Shown here: in pieces, positions 13,627-23,884 of the stretch
Position numbering within the stretch: the first letter of the stretch is position 1
Layout of the letters: each line of letters starts with the position of its first letter
Assembly: GCF_963678635.1 (NCBI RefSeq)
Contig: NC_087065.1
Span: 8,767,209 to 8,831,208 of the forward strand
Source: Symsagittifera roscoffensis
Taxonomy: Eukaryota; Xenacoelomorpha; Acoela; Convolutidae
DNA length: 64,000 bases
Reading direction: 5' to 3'
Position numbers and translations under genes: made by a program
The notes under the pieces: generated by a model
Seen by the model: only the letters and a program-made list of their open reading frames with translations
Told to the model about the DNA's origin: nothing
The model's database searches: none

Positions 13627-13960
13627 GGCCGGATTTAGGGATGGACGCCTCCTTCCAGGGATTCGACACCCTGCCGATCCAAAAGGACCCTCATTAATAC
13701 TATTCTGAGATATCAATTTTTGGCTGAATGACCTTAAAATTTATCTAAGGTCACCTTCTGCGCCAAAATATAATAGTTTTTTTGGCCTGTTGGCCTGTTT
13801 TTTTGAAAACACCCTTTTTGGCCTGTTTTTTTTTGAAAATTTTGCCTTAAGGGTCTTTTTAGTGCTATGGAAAAACTTTGAAAATAAATTTTTTTGTTCA
13901 ACAAAATTTTTTTGAAAAACCGAACCGCACTCCCCCTCGAGAAAACCCTAAATCCGCCCC
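13627..13960. mobile_element. Possible MITE-like element with short TIRs
   Basis: The sequence GGCCGGATTTAGGG at 13627-13640 is inverted as CCCTAAATCCGCCCC at 13946-13960, bounding a segment of about 334 bp. A similar terminal phrase (CCTAGATCCCCCTG) appears at the end of C-rich sequence near 37230-37245, so the ends may belong to a dispersed family. No target duplication was verified. Confidence 0.35.
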
Positions 13961-14225
13961 TGAGTTGAAAATATAAAATTTGTCTCGAAAAAAACCAACA
14001 AGAGCACAAAAATTTGGTCAATTTTTTCGAAAGTTGAATAACCAGACTGCTGGTATCAATATCAGACCATTAAATTTGTATTTACTTTTAAAGCATTTTT
14101 TAAACGAGTGCGTTTGGGAACCAGTGCGGCTTCTAAGCAAATGCACCAGAGAGGGCAAAGTTCATGGGTTTGAATCTGACAGAAATTGTTTTTTTTTTCA
14201 AAGGGAAAATAGTGTAATTCAACAA

Positions 14226-14479
14226 AAAAAAACTGTTTTATTTTTTTTCAATTTATGTTTTGTTGGATTAGACGCCATATGTTAAAAAAAAAATTTCTAA
14301 GTTTTTTTGTTACTTTATATTTGTGTTTAGTGTTCGGATTTGACTTCGTATAAAAAAAACTGTTTTATTTTTTTTCAATTTATGTTTTGTTGGATTAGAC
14401 GCCATATGATCAAAAAAAATTTCTAATTTTTTTTTGTTACTTTATATTTGTGTTTAGTGTTCGGATTTGACTTCGTATA
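14226..14479. repeat. 127-bp tandem duplication
   Basis: Two near-identical copies lie head to tail (about 14226-14352 and 14353-14479). Each runs from an A-run plus CTGTTTTATTTT to TTTGACTTCGTATA. The only differences are A- and T-run lengths and one or two bases, implying a recent duplication. Confidence 0.9.
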
Positions 14480-15215
14480 ATTTCATTTTGTATTCGCTTA
14501 GATGTTTTGTTCAGCTCAAATTATTTCGGCCTTTTTTTAGTGGTTTGATGACCTATTTTTGATTCGTTTCGAAGGAAACATAATGTTTATTCTTACTCTG
14601 GATCGCACAAAATCCTGAAAATCTTAAGAGAAATTATGGTTCAGTTTTTGCATCAAAAAGTTTTTTTTTTTTCGTTTTTTTTTTCTTTTTTTCGAATTGA
14701 TAAAATTCGGCTATTCGATATTATAAAATTCGGCTATATTATATCGGCTTATTGGCTTCTTCACTTTACAACTTTTTTTTGCGTGTCTGGTCTGTGTTTT
14801 GAGGGTGAGAGTAATTAAAAACTTTATGTTAGTCTTAATTTTTCTGATAATTAAGTTTTCTGACAAATTTTTTTTTGACTTTTTCACCGCTGGTTACTTT
14901 GTCTTCCGATGTGTAGTTCAGATTCTATTGTCTTGGCATGTATTTAATTCAAAATTAGTCTTATTCTTTTCGATAGATCAAGTTTTTTTGACAATTTCAG
15001 CTTTTTTTCTTGTTTTGTCTCTCAAGTGGTGCAAACTTCCTTTTCGCATCTGTGTTATCTTTTAAATTGAATTGACGGCTTTCCTTTGCCTACTTCTGTT
15101 TTATCGGCTTGATTGCATTATTGGGTCCTTATTTTGTGCTGTCGGAGATTTTCATCGTAGATGCAAGATATTTTTGGTTAATTCCAGTGCTTTTTATAAA
15201 AGTAATAGCCCTGAC

Positions 15216-15216
<1 letters not shown>

Positions 15217-15258
<42 letters not shown>
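15217..15258. repeat. (TA)21 microsatellite
   Basis: An uninterrupted run of 21 TA dinucleotides in T-rich DNA. Open frames reading YIYIYI through it are an effect of the repeat. Confidence 0.97.
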
Positions 15259-15262
<4 letters not shown>

Positions 15263-16166
15263 CTTTTTCGTTTCTTTTATTTTTGATTCAAAGTTACGGC
15301 CGATATAGTTTCGTTTTATATGTAATCGGATTAGTCACCTTAATTTGTCTCGCATCAAAGACAAAAAGTTTTTTAAAACTCTTGAAATGTAGTTTGATGC
15401 AAGATTTCAAAGTCTCAAAGTCTGATTTCTCAAAAAGTGTTTGACAACATTTGTTTATGCTTTCTGGGCCCAATGGATGACTTTTCACTGGTTGTTGGCT
15501 TATTGGCTGCTCGATAAAATGTTATGGTTTACTCAAAACTTGTGGTTGGATTTTGCGACCGTTTTTCTGAATTTTGTTTCGTTTAATCTCAATTTTTTTC
15601 ATCAATTTATTTTTTTATCAATTTCTACTCGCAAGTTCGCAATGCTGTGCTTGCATTGTTTTGCATGTGCTACGAAGCGCTACTTCGCTTTTGTGATTAT
15701 AGCAAGTAGATATGTTTCTTGTCTTTTTTTGTAAATTGAGTTTTTCATGTTTCCAAGAAAAAGTTCATTTTTCAAGGTTTTTCACTTTCTAATTTGTTAT
15801 CACTTTCTATTGGCTAGCTTATAAAGTTAGATTTCATTATTTCGCAAGTGATTTAAGGCTCAGTATTTTTAACTTTTTAGAGGTTGGGACTTATTGCGTT
15901 TTGTAAGAACTTTTCGCTTTCCCTTCGAAATATACATTTATTGGCGCCAAAGGCGCCTTAAAAGTTTTTAAGGGTCGGTCAGCCAAATAATATAAAAGGG
16001 GAACCTCTAGTTGGTGAGAAGGTCAAATCCCTGAGGCAAATGGCGTCCTCCTTGCTCCCCGTATGCGTCCCTGATCAAAATAAGTAATTTTTTTATTTCG
16101 AAAAAATCCGTTTTAATTAGTTATAACCAAAAATATCATTTAAACTTCTCAATTATTCTTCAGCAT

Positions 16167-16465
16167 TGTGATAACGCCAAAACTCGGATGTTCTTGGCTA
16201 AGTAAAACACGGATATTGTAAGAGCTGAATTCAGGTTCTTTTCTTTTCTTGTTCTGATCGTAGCTCAGATTTAGCTGGCTTACTCCATACATGCGTATGG
16301 CGCACTGAATTAATAATAAAACAACATCTAAACACCACCGTTGGCCTTGGCCTCACATACGCTATAATATCGATAGCATATTTGCATAGCATCAATAAAA
16401 ACGTTTACTGCAACTGCAGTAATAACTATATTTTCACTCAAGTTTACTGCAACGGCAGTACTACA
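16167..16465 (-). mobile_element. Solo LTR of the neighbouring Ty3/gypsy family
   Basis: This 299-bp copy runs TGTGATAACG...AGTACTACA. It is flanked on both sides by AGCAT (16162-16166 and 16466-16470), a 5-bp target duplication. It matches the LTRs at 16659-16968 and 23345-23643. No internal retrotransposon sequence adjoins it, so it is a solo LTR left by LTR-LTR recombination. The flanks are the same as those of the intact element next door. Confidence 0.9.
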
Positions 16466-16658
16466 AGCATAATTATTTTGTTTCCTTTTTTTTGACTTTT
16501 TTGACACCCTTGAGAATTAGCGTTCCTGAACAGGTTTCATTTTCTCTCAAAAATTTTTTTCCGATATTGCTTATTCCTTTTCATTTTCTCCTCGCTTTTT
16601 TGCAATGCTGTGCTTACGTTGTATCGCAAGTGATTGTATATCAATTGTTCTTCAGCAT
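16466..16658. repeat. Duplicated host flank between solo LTR and full element
   Basis: This spacer begins with the sequence that also follows the 5' LTR at 23644 onward (AGCATAATTATTTTGTTTCC, then a GCGTTCCTGAACA phrase). It ends with the sequence that also precedes the solo LTR (TTCTTCAGCAT). It therefore joins the right flank of one locus copy to the left flank of the next. Confidence 0.75.
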
Positions 16659-16968
16659 TTTGATAACCCCAAAACTCGGATGTTCTTGTATAAGTAAAAC
16701 ACGGTTATTGTAAGAGCTGAATTCAAGTTCTTTTCTTTTCTTGTTCTTATCATAGCTCAGATTTAGCTGGCTTACTTCATAGATGCGTGTATGGCGCACT
16801 GAAATAATAATAAAACAACATCTAAACACCACCGTTGGCCTTGGCCACTTATACGTAATAATATCAATTGCATAATTACATAACTTCAATAAATACATTT
16901 ACTGCAACTAATAACTATGTAATAATAACTATGCTGTCACACAAGGTTAGTGCAACCGCAGTACCACA
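16659..16968 (-). repeat. 3' LTR of the Ty3/gypsy element
   Basis: 310 bp with the same body as the other two LTR copies. The outer end has a G-to-T change (TTTGATAACC instead of TGTGATAACG or TGTGATAGCC), and the segment near 16905-16950 is rearranged. The inner end CCACA, read on the minus strand, starts TGTGG beside the purine tract. Confidence 0.88.
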
Positions 16969-17089
16969 TTCCCCTGAGGACAACAAAACTTTATTAATAC
17001 TTATAAAATTTTTTAATAATATCATCAAGGCGTTTTCGACTCAGTTTGTGTAGCGGTTGGTGCATAAATTATTGTCAGTTTAACGTGTC

Positions 17090-18480
17090 AGACTGAGTGG
17101 TACTTTCCTCTTAGCATTCCATGGTCTGGATGTGTCGAGTCGAGTGCTGCATACCCGAACTTTCTCCGGAATAGGTGACGCTCCAAAAGGCCCAGCTTTG
17201 TCTCTGATGGTTGGCTTGTGTCCGTCTTCAAATTTGCTAGCTTCCGCCTATACGCATTTATCGCTAGTTCATTGAGATCGGCGATATCCTCATCTGTGCT
17301 GATCTCCTTGACTGAATGCTATATTGGACTGCCCAACCGCTTGGGTTCCTGATTTTTGTTCGCTCGTTTACTGCGTCGAAATGTTGTTCACAACTGTTCC
17401 TCCGCCATTGATTCGTCGCATGCCCCCCGTCATATGTTCTTCAGACATCGAATCTTTTGAGTTCAAATATTCCTCCTCTGAATTTTGCATTCCCCTTGTT
17501 AACACTTGGTCTGCCAACTCCTCCCACTCCTCTGGGGCCATTTCCTGTTTTTGAAACGCGTTCAAGATAGTATTCGGCGAAGTTTCTCTATTTATCCGTA
17601 TGACTTTTGATGTTTTTCTCGGTGACCACGAACTACTCGAAGGCTCCTGTGGATCCACCGGATCCGATGTTTTCGTCAGCAACAGTTGTTTCTCTACTGC
17701 TGCTGCAGCTTTCTTCTTCTCCTGACCTAGTTTCTTCCCCTTGGGCTTCATCGCAACCTGCTCTTGCGACTTCCGTTGCACCAACGCTGGACCTCCTTGG
17801 TTGACTTAGCTCTCCTAACTGCCAAATTGATTCCGCCTCCTATAGGGGTTTCCTTTGACGTAACCACTGTGTCACTGTTTTGGAAAAGTTTTTAAGTTTG
17901 CTCATCCAGCAAAAGTCGTGACTCTTCCTCCGACTCCGTTTCTAACGCCGGCTCAAGATCCTTTTTCTGCTATTTACTTTTCGACTCCTCCAGAGAGCTT
18001 TTCACCTTTCCTCTTTGACTTCCTTTTCCTTCCGAATTGGGTAGCCCTTTCAGCGGAATTGCCGCCTTCGCTATAGCACTTTTCCTATATAACGAACCCG
18101 AAGCTGTTGTTAGAGTTGTCGGTATCTCGGCTGTTACAGCCCCCTTTTGAGGATTAGTCCACGCCGCCCCACTTTTTCGGTCCTCGTCCCGGCGTAGTAG
18201 GTTCTGATGGCTTTTTACTGACACTGTGGGTTTATCTTCAACAAACCGTGTTCACAGGAATACAAGGTTCTTTCCTTAGTTCTGGGTTAATTGTGTTCGT
18301 ATCGTCAACAAGTTGTTGCTAATATGCCCTGCCAGCCTGCGACGTTCGGCATTCCACTTTGCGTTCGCCTCAAGTAACACCTTAAGTAATCTTGCTCGGT
18401 CCCTGTCCTGTGCCGTTCTGGTTTGCTGCTTGAACAGTGGACTAACATCCCTGCTTCTTTATCCTTTTCTCACAAGCGTT
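17090..18480 (-). pseudogene. Pol C-terminal extension after integrase (gypsy)
   Basis: On the minus strand, reading from the integrase side, frame pieces continue past the integrase core. One is rich in Lys and Ser (17970-18224) and another is acidic, containing PEEWEELADQVLTRGMQNSE (within 17368-17784). They are not known enzymatic domains. The extended Lys/Glu/Ser-rich tail is what remains of the end of the polyprotein. Breaks between the pieces show decay. Confidence 0.6.
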
Positions 18481-19300
18481 TGAGAGTCCCGAGATTAGTC
18501 CATCGGCTTCTTCAGCTGGTTCGCAGTCAGCGCCGACCTCTCCAGATGCTGTTTATCTAAATGGGTAGAATTCTGTAAGAACTTATCTCGTAAAATTTTA
18601 ACTTCAGTTTTTGGCAGTCTGCAGAAATGTGCTTAAAATGGCGAATGCTGAATTGTTTTTTGTTTAGTCCAACGCATATCCCGAATGATTGTACCAATAC
18701 AGAGATTGTTTGATTTGGCATTTTCTTCAAGCAACATAACTCCTAATCTTCGCTTAGTTGTTTGAACTGTTCCTTCGACTAAGCCACACCCCCGATGGTC
18801 ACCCACCGGACAAAATTTTTGTTCGTTATTTTTATCCAGTCAGAATTTTTTCATCGCCTTTCCTTTAAACCCAGAAAATTGGTCTGTTTTTATTGGTTCC
18901 GGTATTCCATGAGTGTCTATATATGAGCGTAAAAATTTTATTGACGATTTGCCCCCCTTCGATTTCGTAATCTTGACCGATGTAAATTTGGAGTATATCT
19001 CGATTGTTACTAGCAAATAAATTTTTTTCTTTCTTATCTTCTAAGGGACCCATATAATCTAACTGGACTTCTTGTCCTGGCGGCGATAGCAGTGGAAGAG
19101 GTTTCGAAGATTTTTCGGGATAATATATTTAGCATTCTTACCGTATCGTGTACACTCCCTGCACTCTTCCGCTAAATTGACATATGGGAGTCAAATTGAC
19201 AAGTCTTTATGCATATGGGGCCACCATAAGTAATTGAACACGTCAAGCATGGCCTCTTGCCCTGGATGACCCCGATGGATTCTCTTCAACACCGCCGGTC
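18480..19300 (-). pseudogene. Integrase domain of the gypsy element, broken
   Basis: The integrase inserts retrotransposon cDNA into the genome. Minus-strand reading shows an HHCC zinc-binding module (HRGHPGQEAML, then a second His, then EECRECTRYG) at about 19285-19140. The core begins with LDYMGPLEDKKEK (first catalytic Asp, about 19045-19060). The second Asp lies in KTDQFSG (about 18880) and the Glu in GCGLVE (codon at plus-strand 18774-18776). All three D,D-E positions survive in different frames, so the chain is interrupted by frameshifts. Downstream sequence includes LRDKFLQNSTHLDKQHLERS, typical of the family's integrase C-terminal region. Confidence 0.85.
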
Positions 19301-20338
19301 GAAGTTGTCGTGGCACTTCGAGGCGATCGTCCATCAAAATTCAATCATCGACAACAAAGAGTTGGTTCCATGGCGGGTTTGTGTACGGGCCCATCAACTC
19401 AAAACCTGCCCGATCGTTTCTCTCGATGACCCTTCTTAGGCGGTCTATCCATACATCTTCGGAAATGAGCTCCAACAGCAAAGTTTTGTCAAAGAGTTTC
19501 GTCAAGCTGAACATACCACGTTTCCCAGTTCCTCTTCTGTCTTTTCGTCCTTTCGAGAATTTCGTTTAAATCTTGTTGCCTTTTGCACTACACTCACTTC
19601 AGGGCTGCAATCGTTTTCCTCTCCTGTTAAGTCCACCTCAATTATCGTTTTCCCTGGCGACTCCGACGATCTATTACTACTGGCCTTAGGGCTGCTGGTA
19701 AGCATTTGGGTTGCCGCCTCTACTTCCTGAATATGCTCTGTATGCTCTCTATTCTGGCTCACAAGATCCCACAATGAAAGCAAATTCTTTGTCACCACAG
19801 AGTCCTGATTCCACATTACTGCTCTATCCATCGTGTTATTTTCATCTAGGCTGTCTGATCCAGGTTTATCCAATGCTCCTCTTCTTATTCGTCTCGTCCT
19901 GTGGAATGTTGTTTTGGTTACTTCTTCCTCTGTTATCTTTTCGTGATCATACTGCGTCCTGCCATCCTCTTTTGTACCATTTTTTTTTTCGATTTTCCGC
20001 TTTCCGTCTCTTTTGAATTAAGTGTCTCTATTTTTACTAAATTGACCGACTGAAATCAGTTTGAGAAATTGACTAAAGTGTTTCGTGCTAACGTGTTGCT
20101 AACATTTGAAAGTCGTGAAACGGACCGGTTCTCGTTCCGGTCGAGCCTTGCTCGTTTTTGACAATTTTAGTTGGTACAGCAACCGTTCCTGGACTTCATA
20201 TTTTCTTTTGCAGCTTTATGCTGCTGAGAAAATTCTAGAAGTTTTTCGTTCCGATTGAGCGAATCTGTATTGTTAAGCCTACTGTATAAACAGTCGAGTG
20301 CTTTATGAAAACATTCAATTGAGGTAACCACGAATTTT
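19301..20338 (-). pseudogene. Linker between RNase H and integrase (gypsy)
   Basis: Minus-strand frames here (19502-19873 and 20167-20349) are hydrophilic. The first is acidic with a DLTGEENDCSPEVS segment. No catalytic motif is visible. Position alone marks this as the tether between RNase H and integrase of the same polyprotein, unusually long at about 1 kb. Confidence 0.5.
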
Positions 20339-20781
20339 TCATCTAACACTGATTCCGTCCTTTCCAGGATTATGCACTATTTTGAACTGGTATGAAAACG
20401 AGTGTAGTAGTCTCGATTGATAGGTTTTGTTCGAACGACTTCCTTCTAAGGCAGATGTTTGTGCTTTGTGGTCAGTTACTATAACAAAATCCTTCCCTAG
20501 TAAATAATGTTTAAAACAATTCACTGACCAAACAAATGTCGCAGTTCCAGTTCATTCGTGGAATGTTTTTTTTCTTCTTGACTATTCAAATACCGTGAAG
20601 CAAACGAGATTGGAATCCAATTTTCCTCCTCCGTTTGTTTTTCCAGTGATGCCCCCAAACCACTGTGGCTCGCGTCACTTTTCACCCATGTTTGTTTTAA
20701 GGGGTCAAAATAATTTAACTTTGCAATTTTGGCTACTGCCTTTTTGATTTCCTCAAAAAATTCTGAAGGTTCTCCCCCCAT
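20339..20781 (-). pseudogene. RNase H domain of the gypsy element, broken
   Basis: RNase H removes the RNA strand during reverse transcription. Visible minus-strand motifs in order are WVKSDASHSGLGASLE (first catalytic Asp region), WIPISFASRYLNSQE and STNELEL (catalytic Glu). After a frame break comes FVIVTDHKAQTSAL, containing the TDHKAL-type motif of Ty3/gypsy RNase H. The two pieces lie in different frames joined near 20521, so the protein is interrupted. Confidence 0.88.
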
Positions 20782-20829
20782 TCAAGTTTTTTTACTGATA
20801 TTTTAAGTTTTTCAATTTTTTTTTCTCAT

Positions 20830-21560
20830 TTTCTTCTCGTAACAGTGGTCGTAATTTATCCGTAAGAGTAGCGGCGTTTAGTATAAACTTCGAAAGATGG
20901 TTTATACTCCCTAAGAAAGACCTAAGTTGTTTTAACGATTTCTCATATTCTAAATTCAAAATGGCTTCCGTTTTTGTAACTTTGGGCGTAACTCTGCTTT
21001 CGGATAACTTTTTTTATCCAGCCAATTGACTTCAGCTGTAAAACATTTGCACATGGGCATTTTCAGGGCTGGGTTCTCATCGTCTAATTTCACTAATACG
21101 TCCGTGAATAATTTTTCGTGTTCAGTCTCCGATCCCTTCGAAACTATCAAAATGTCATCAAAAAAACAAAACGTGTTCTTCGACTGATTCAGGGTGCGAT
21201 CCATGGCTTTTTGAAATTCGGCTGGCATATCAGCCAAACCATGGAATCCGGTAAGAAAGTACCGGTCGCCTGCCCACCCACTATGTTGAAGTTGCATTGC
21301 TAAGCAGTTTCCGTTGTTAGCTTCAGTTGACTGTATGCTTATTTTAAATCAAGAACTGTAAAAAATAAGGTTTCTACTGCTTTTACAGTCAAAATTTGGC
21401 TTACTCCATCGAGTAACTCCTCCACGTTAGGCATCTGGTACTTATTCGTGAACAATTGTCTGTTGATTGGTATCGCATCAAGCGCCAATTTATTTGAATC
21501 ATCCTTCTTTACGGTAATGACAATAAGAGATATGAAACAGTCACTAGTGCATTTGTCTAA
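20830..21560 (-). pseudogene. Reverse transcriptase domain of the gypsy element, broken
   Basis: Minus-strand reading gives LALDAIPINRQLFTNKYQMP, then FFTVLDLK (first catalytic Asp), then YFLTGFHGLADMPAEFQKAM. It then reaches the active-site box CFFDDILIVSKG (about 21154-21170), in which the usual YxDD Tyr is Phe. These are finger and palm motifs of Ty3/gypsy reverse transcriptase in the right order. At least one in-frame stop (after VLDLK) and frame changes interrupt it. Confidence 0.9.
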
Positions 21561-21713
21561 TTTGTATTGGTATTCGTCTACCTTTCTCCTGAATAGGAAA
21601 CATTGGGTACTTGAATTTTAAGTTAACTACGTGATATATCGATCATCCTTGACGGTTGAAACAGTCTTTGTGTTTTGAAAAAAATTCTTACCAGATATCA
21701 GACTGCTCACACA

Positions 21714-22330
21714 TTAACATATCAAATCGAATTTTTTCCTTCGGGGCCGGCTTCTGAGTAGTGCTAATCCCCACTTTGTTCCCCAGAATACGAGCCCCAG
21801 AATACACTTTGTGCGTCGTTCTAATTTTCTAAACAAAATTAGAAATGTTACTTCATTATCTGCCAAACATATGGTTGCCTCTAGGGCACCAAGTATTACG
21901 ATAGGTTGTTTATTAGAATCCACTAACTGCGCCGGCAAGTTGAGACGTTCTGCTGGTGTACATTTTGTTTGATCCGATGGTTCCAAAATTAAATTTGCTG
22001 TGGTCCAGTTTAAAAAAGATATTGGACTTTCTGTATTCACGGTCATATTAATGATCTGATGATCAACTCTCACCAGTGACTTCATACGCTCTGAGTTTGG
22101 ATCTCTACGTATATCGGTTTTTTGAACATCAGATTCATGAATTGAAGTTTTTTCACATTTTTGTTTATTTTCCAGTCGTCCTTGTATATAGCTGTTAATA
22201 CTTTCAATTTGATTACTTTTTGATTCGATTGACATTACCTCGAAGTCGTCACAAGAGTCGAATGTTTGTATAAGGTTACACTCTTCTTCCAAACTCTCGG
22301 TAGTTTCAGTTATTTCGTGCACTTGCTGCG
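21714..22330 (-). pseudogene. Retropepsin region of the gypsy element, active site lost
   Basis: This stretch is continuous in frame with the zinc-knuckle end of gag. The retropepsin active-site box (normally D-T/S-G) reads NTESPISFLN at about 22008-22037, so the catalytic Asp is replaced by Asn and the Gly by Glu. Downstream are hydrophobic strands including QPIVILGALEATICL and a CILGLVF segment in place of the usual ILGxDW-like motif. It would be an inactive protease. Confidence 0.7.
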
Positions 22331-23320
22331 ATCTGCCTATACATGCGAAATGGTTTGGTTTATTGCATTTCTTGCATTGTTTGCCCATTGCGGGACATTT
22401 TTTAAGATGCCCTTCTGTAAATGATTTCGCATGGTTTCTTTTCCGTGTCGTCATTATACTTTGAAATTGTTCTTCCTTCGTGTTGTCTTCTTTTGAACTT
22501 GTCTCGAGTATATCGTTTATTCGTTTGGCCTCTGTTGCCTATTGCCAATATTGGTTCTTGTTTAATTTTTATTTGTGAACCTGATACTGTTGCTGCAGTA
22601 TTCATATTTGATTTCTGAAACGCCTCTGTAGTTAGCTTACTTTGCTCAAACTTCAACGCTCTTTTCAATACTTTGTGTGGAGGTATTGTTTCAAACGTGA
22701 GGTTGTCTTGTAGAGCGGGACTTCTCTTTTTTGAAATAAACAATTCTCTTACTAATTCATCTTCCGAAGTATCCAGGTCGGACTTCGCTGCCTGCACAGT
22801 TAACGCCGTATGGAACGCCTCCAGAGATTCGCCTGTGTCCTGCGATCTTTTGAATAATTTATAACATTCTTAAGTAATGCTTTGGGATTTTTCGAATGTG
22901 GCTTTGGCCAATCTTACAATTTCTTTAAATTCGAGTTTCGAAATTTCCTCATGTGGATTTTTCTCTACGAAACGTTTTTCCCCTCAGTCCCCTAGGCAAG
23001 AAACAACCTTGACACTAGGCGCTTTTCCCCTTTCTCTTCTTTCTTCATTTTCTGCTGCCACTCGATCTCGCATCAATCTATCCCGTGTCTCCCGAGCTGT
23101 TACAGCGTTCAGATCCTCACCTGTACGAGGTGTCTCCGGTCATGGTTCTGGTTCCTCTATTACAGGTTTTGGGTCTTTCAGCATTATCTCCTGATTTACA
23201 TTTTCTTTTACCGTCACGGCCACTAGAAACTGATCAAACCACACTTTGAAATTCCATGGAGGATTGATAATTGCGTGGTCCAGAAAACCGGGATCCCCAT
23301 GTCAGTCCTGTTGTCTTGAG
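22320..23320 (-). pseudogene. Gag region of the gypsy element, broken
   Basis: On the minus strand just inside the 5' LTR and primer site, an open stretch contains FLDHAIINPPWNFKVWFDQF, resembling the N-terminal part of gypsy-type Gag. Next come a charged segment (RDRVAAENEERREREKRL) and VLKRALKFEQSKL. A nucleocapsid zinc-knuckle region (CPAMGKQCKKCNKPNHFAC, about 22340-22400) follows. Stops and frame changes occur around 22870, 22980 and 23140. Confidence 0.78.
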
Positions 23321-23344
23321 ACAAAAATCTTGCTGGCTGCGCCA

Positions 23345-23643
23345 TGTGATAGCCCCAAAACTCGGATGTTCTTGTATAAGTAAAACACGGATATTCTAAG
23401 AGCTGAATTCAAGTTTTTTTCTTTTTTTGTTTTGACTGTAGCTAATTTTTAGCTGGCTTACTCCATACATGCGTAGGGATTACTGAACTAAAATTCAAAC
23501 AACATCTTAACACCACCGTTGGCCTCGGTCTCACATACGCTATGATATCGATAGCATTATTACATAGCATCATTAAATACGTTTACTGCAACTGCAGTAG
23601 TAACTATGTTTTCACTCAAGTTTACTGCAACGGCAGTACTACA
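23345..23643 (-). repeat. 5' LTR of the Ty3/gypsy element
   Basis: 299 bp, TGTGATAGCC...AGTACTACA on the plus strand, identical in length to the solo LTR. A primer-binding site adjoins on the minus strand (plus-strand 23325-23344). Followed by the AGCAT target duplication. Confidence 0.9.
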
Positions 23644-23760
23644 AGCATAATTGTTTTGTTTCTTTTTTTTTTTTTACTTTCATACTGCATTTGACTCTTA
23701 AGAATAAGCGTTCCTGAACAACAGCTTTTCATTTTCTCTCGAAATTTCTTTTTCCGATAT

Positions 23761-23884
23761 TGCATCACTTGCGATACTACGTAAGCACAGCATTGCAAAG
23801 TAGCGAGTAGAAAATGAAAAGGAAAAAACATTTTCTACTCGCTACTTTGCAATGCTGTGCTTACGTTGTATCGCAAGTGATGCA
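23761..23884. repeat. Near-perfect palindrome, 56-bp arms
   Basis: The left arm 23761-23816 is the reverse complement of the right arm 23829-23884 with a single mismatch (TACGTAG against TACGTTG). A 12-bp A/G loop separates them. The arm sequence (GCAATGCTGTGCTTACGTTG and flanks) also occurs once, non-inverted, at about 16600-16640 and in diverged form elsewhere. Confidence 0.95.

Larger units (their letters stand above)
16659..23643 (-). mobile_element. Ty3/gypsy LTR retrotransposon, degenerate, with both LTRs
   Basis: A 6985-bp minus-strand element. The 5' LTR is 23345-23643 (299 bp) and the 3' LTR 16659-16968 (310 bp), with AGCAT target duplications at 16654-16658 and 23644-23648. Directly inside the 5' LTR the minus strand reads TGGCGCAGCCAGC, a candidate tRNA primer-binding site starting with the expected TGG. 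Directly before the 3' LTR is a short purine tract (AGGGGAA), a candidate polypurine tract. Internally, in order, are gag, zinc knuckle, protease, reverse transcriptase, RNase H, zinc-binding integrase and a long C-terminal region. This is the pol order of Ty3/gypsy rather than Copia. Numerous frameshifts and stops show that it is non-autonomous now. Confidence 0.93.

Noticed and set aside
13734-14021. 95-codon minus-strand frame
   Set aside because: Lies within the TIR-bounded repeat and is made of TTTTTGGCCTG-type repeats; not protein-like.
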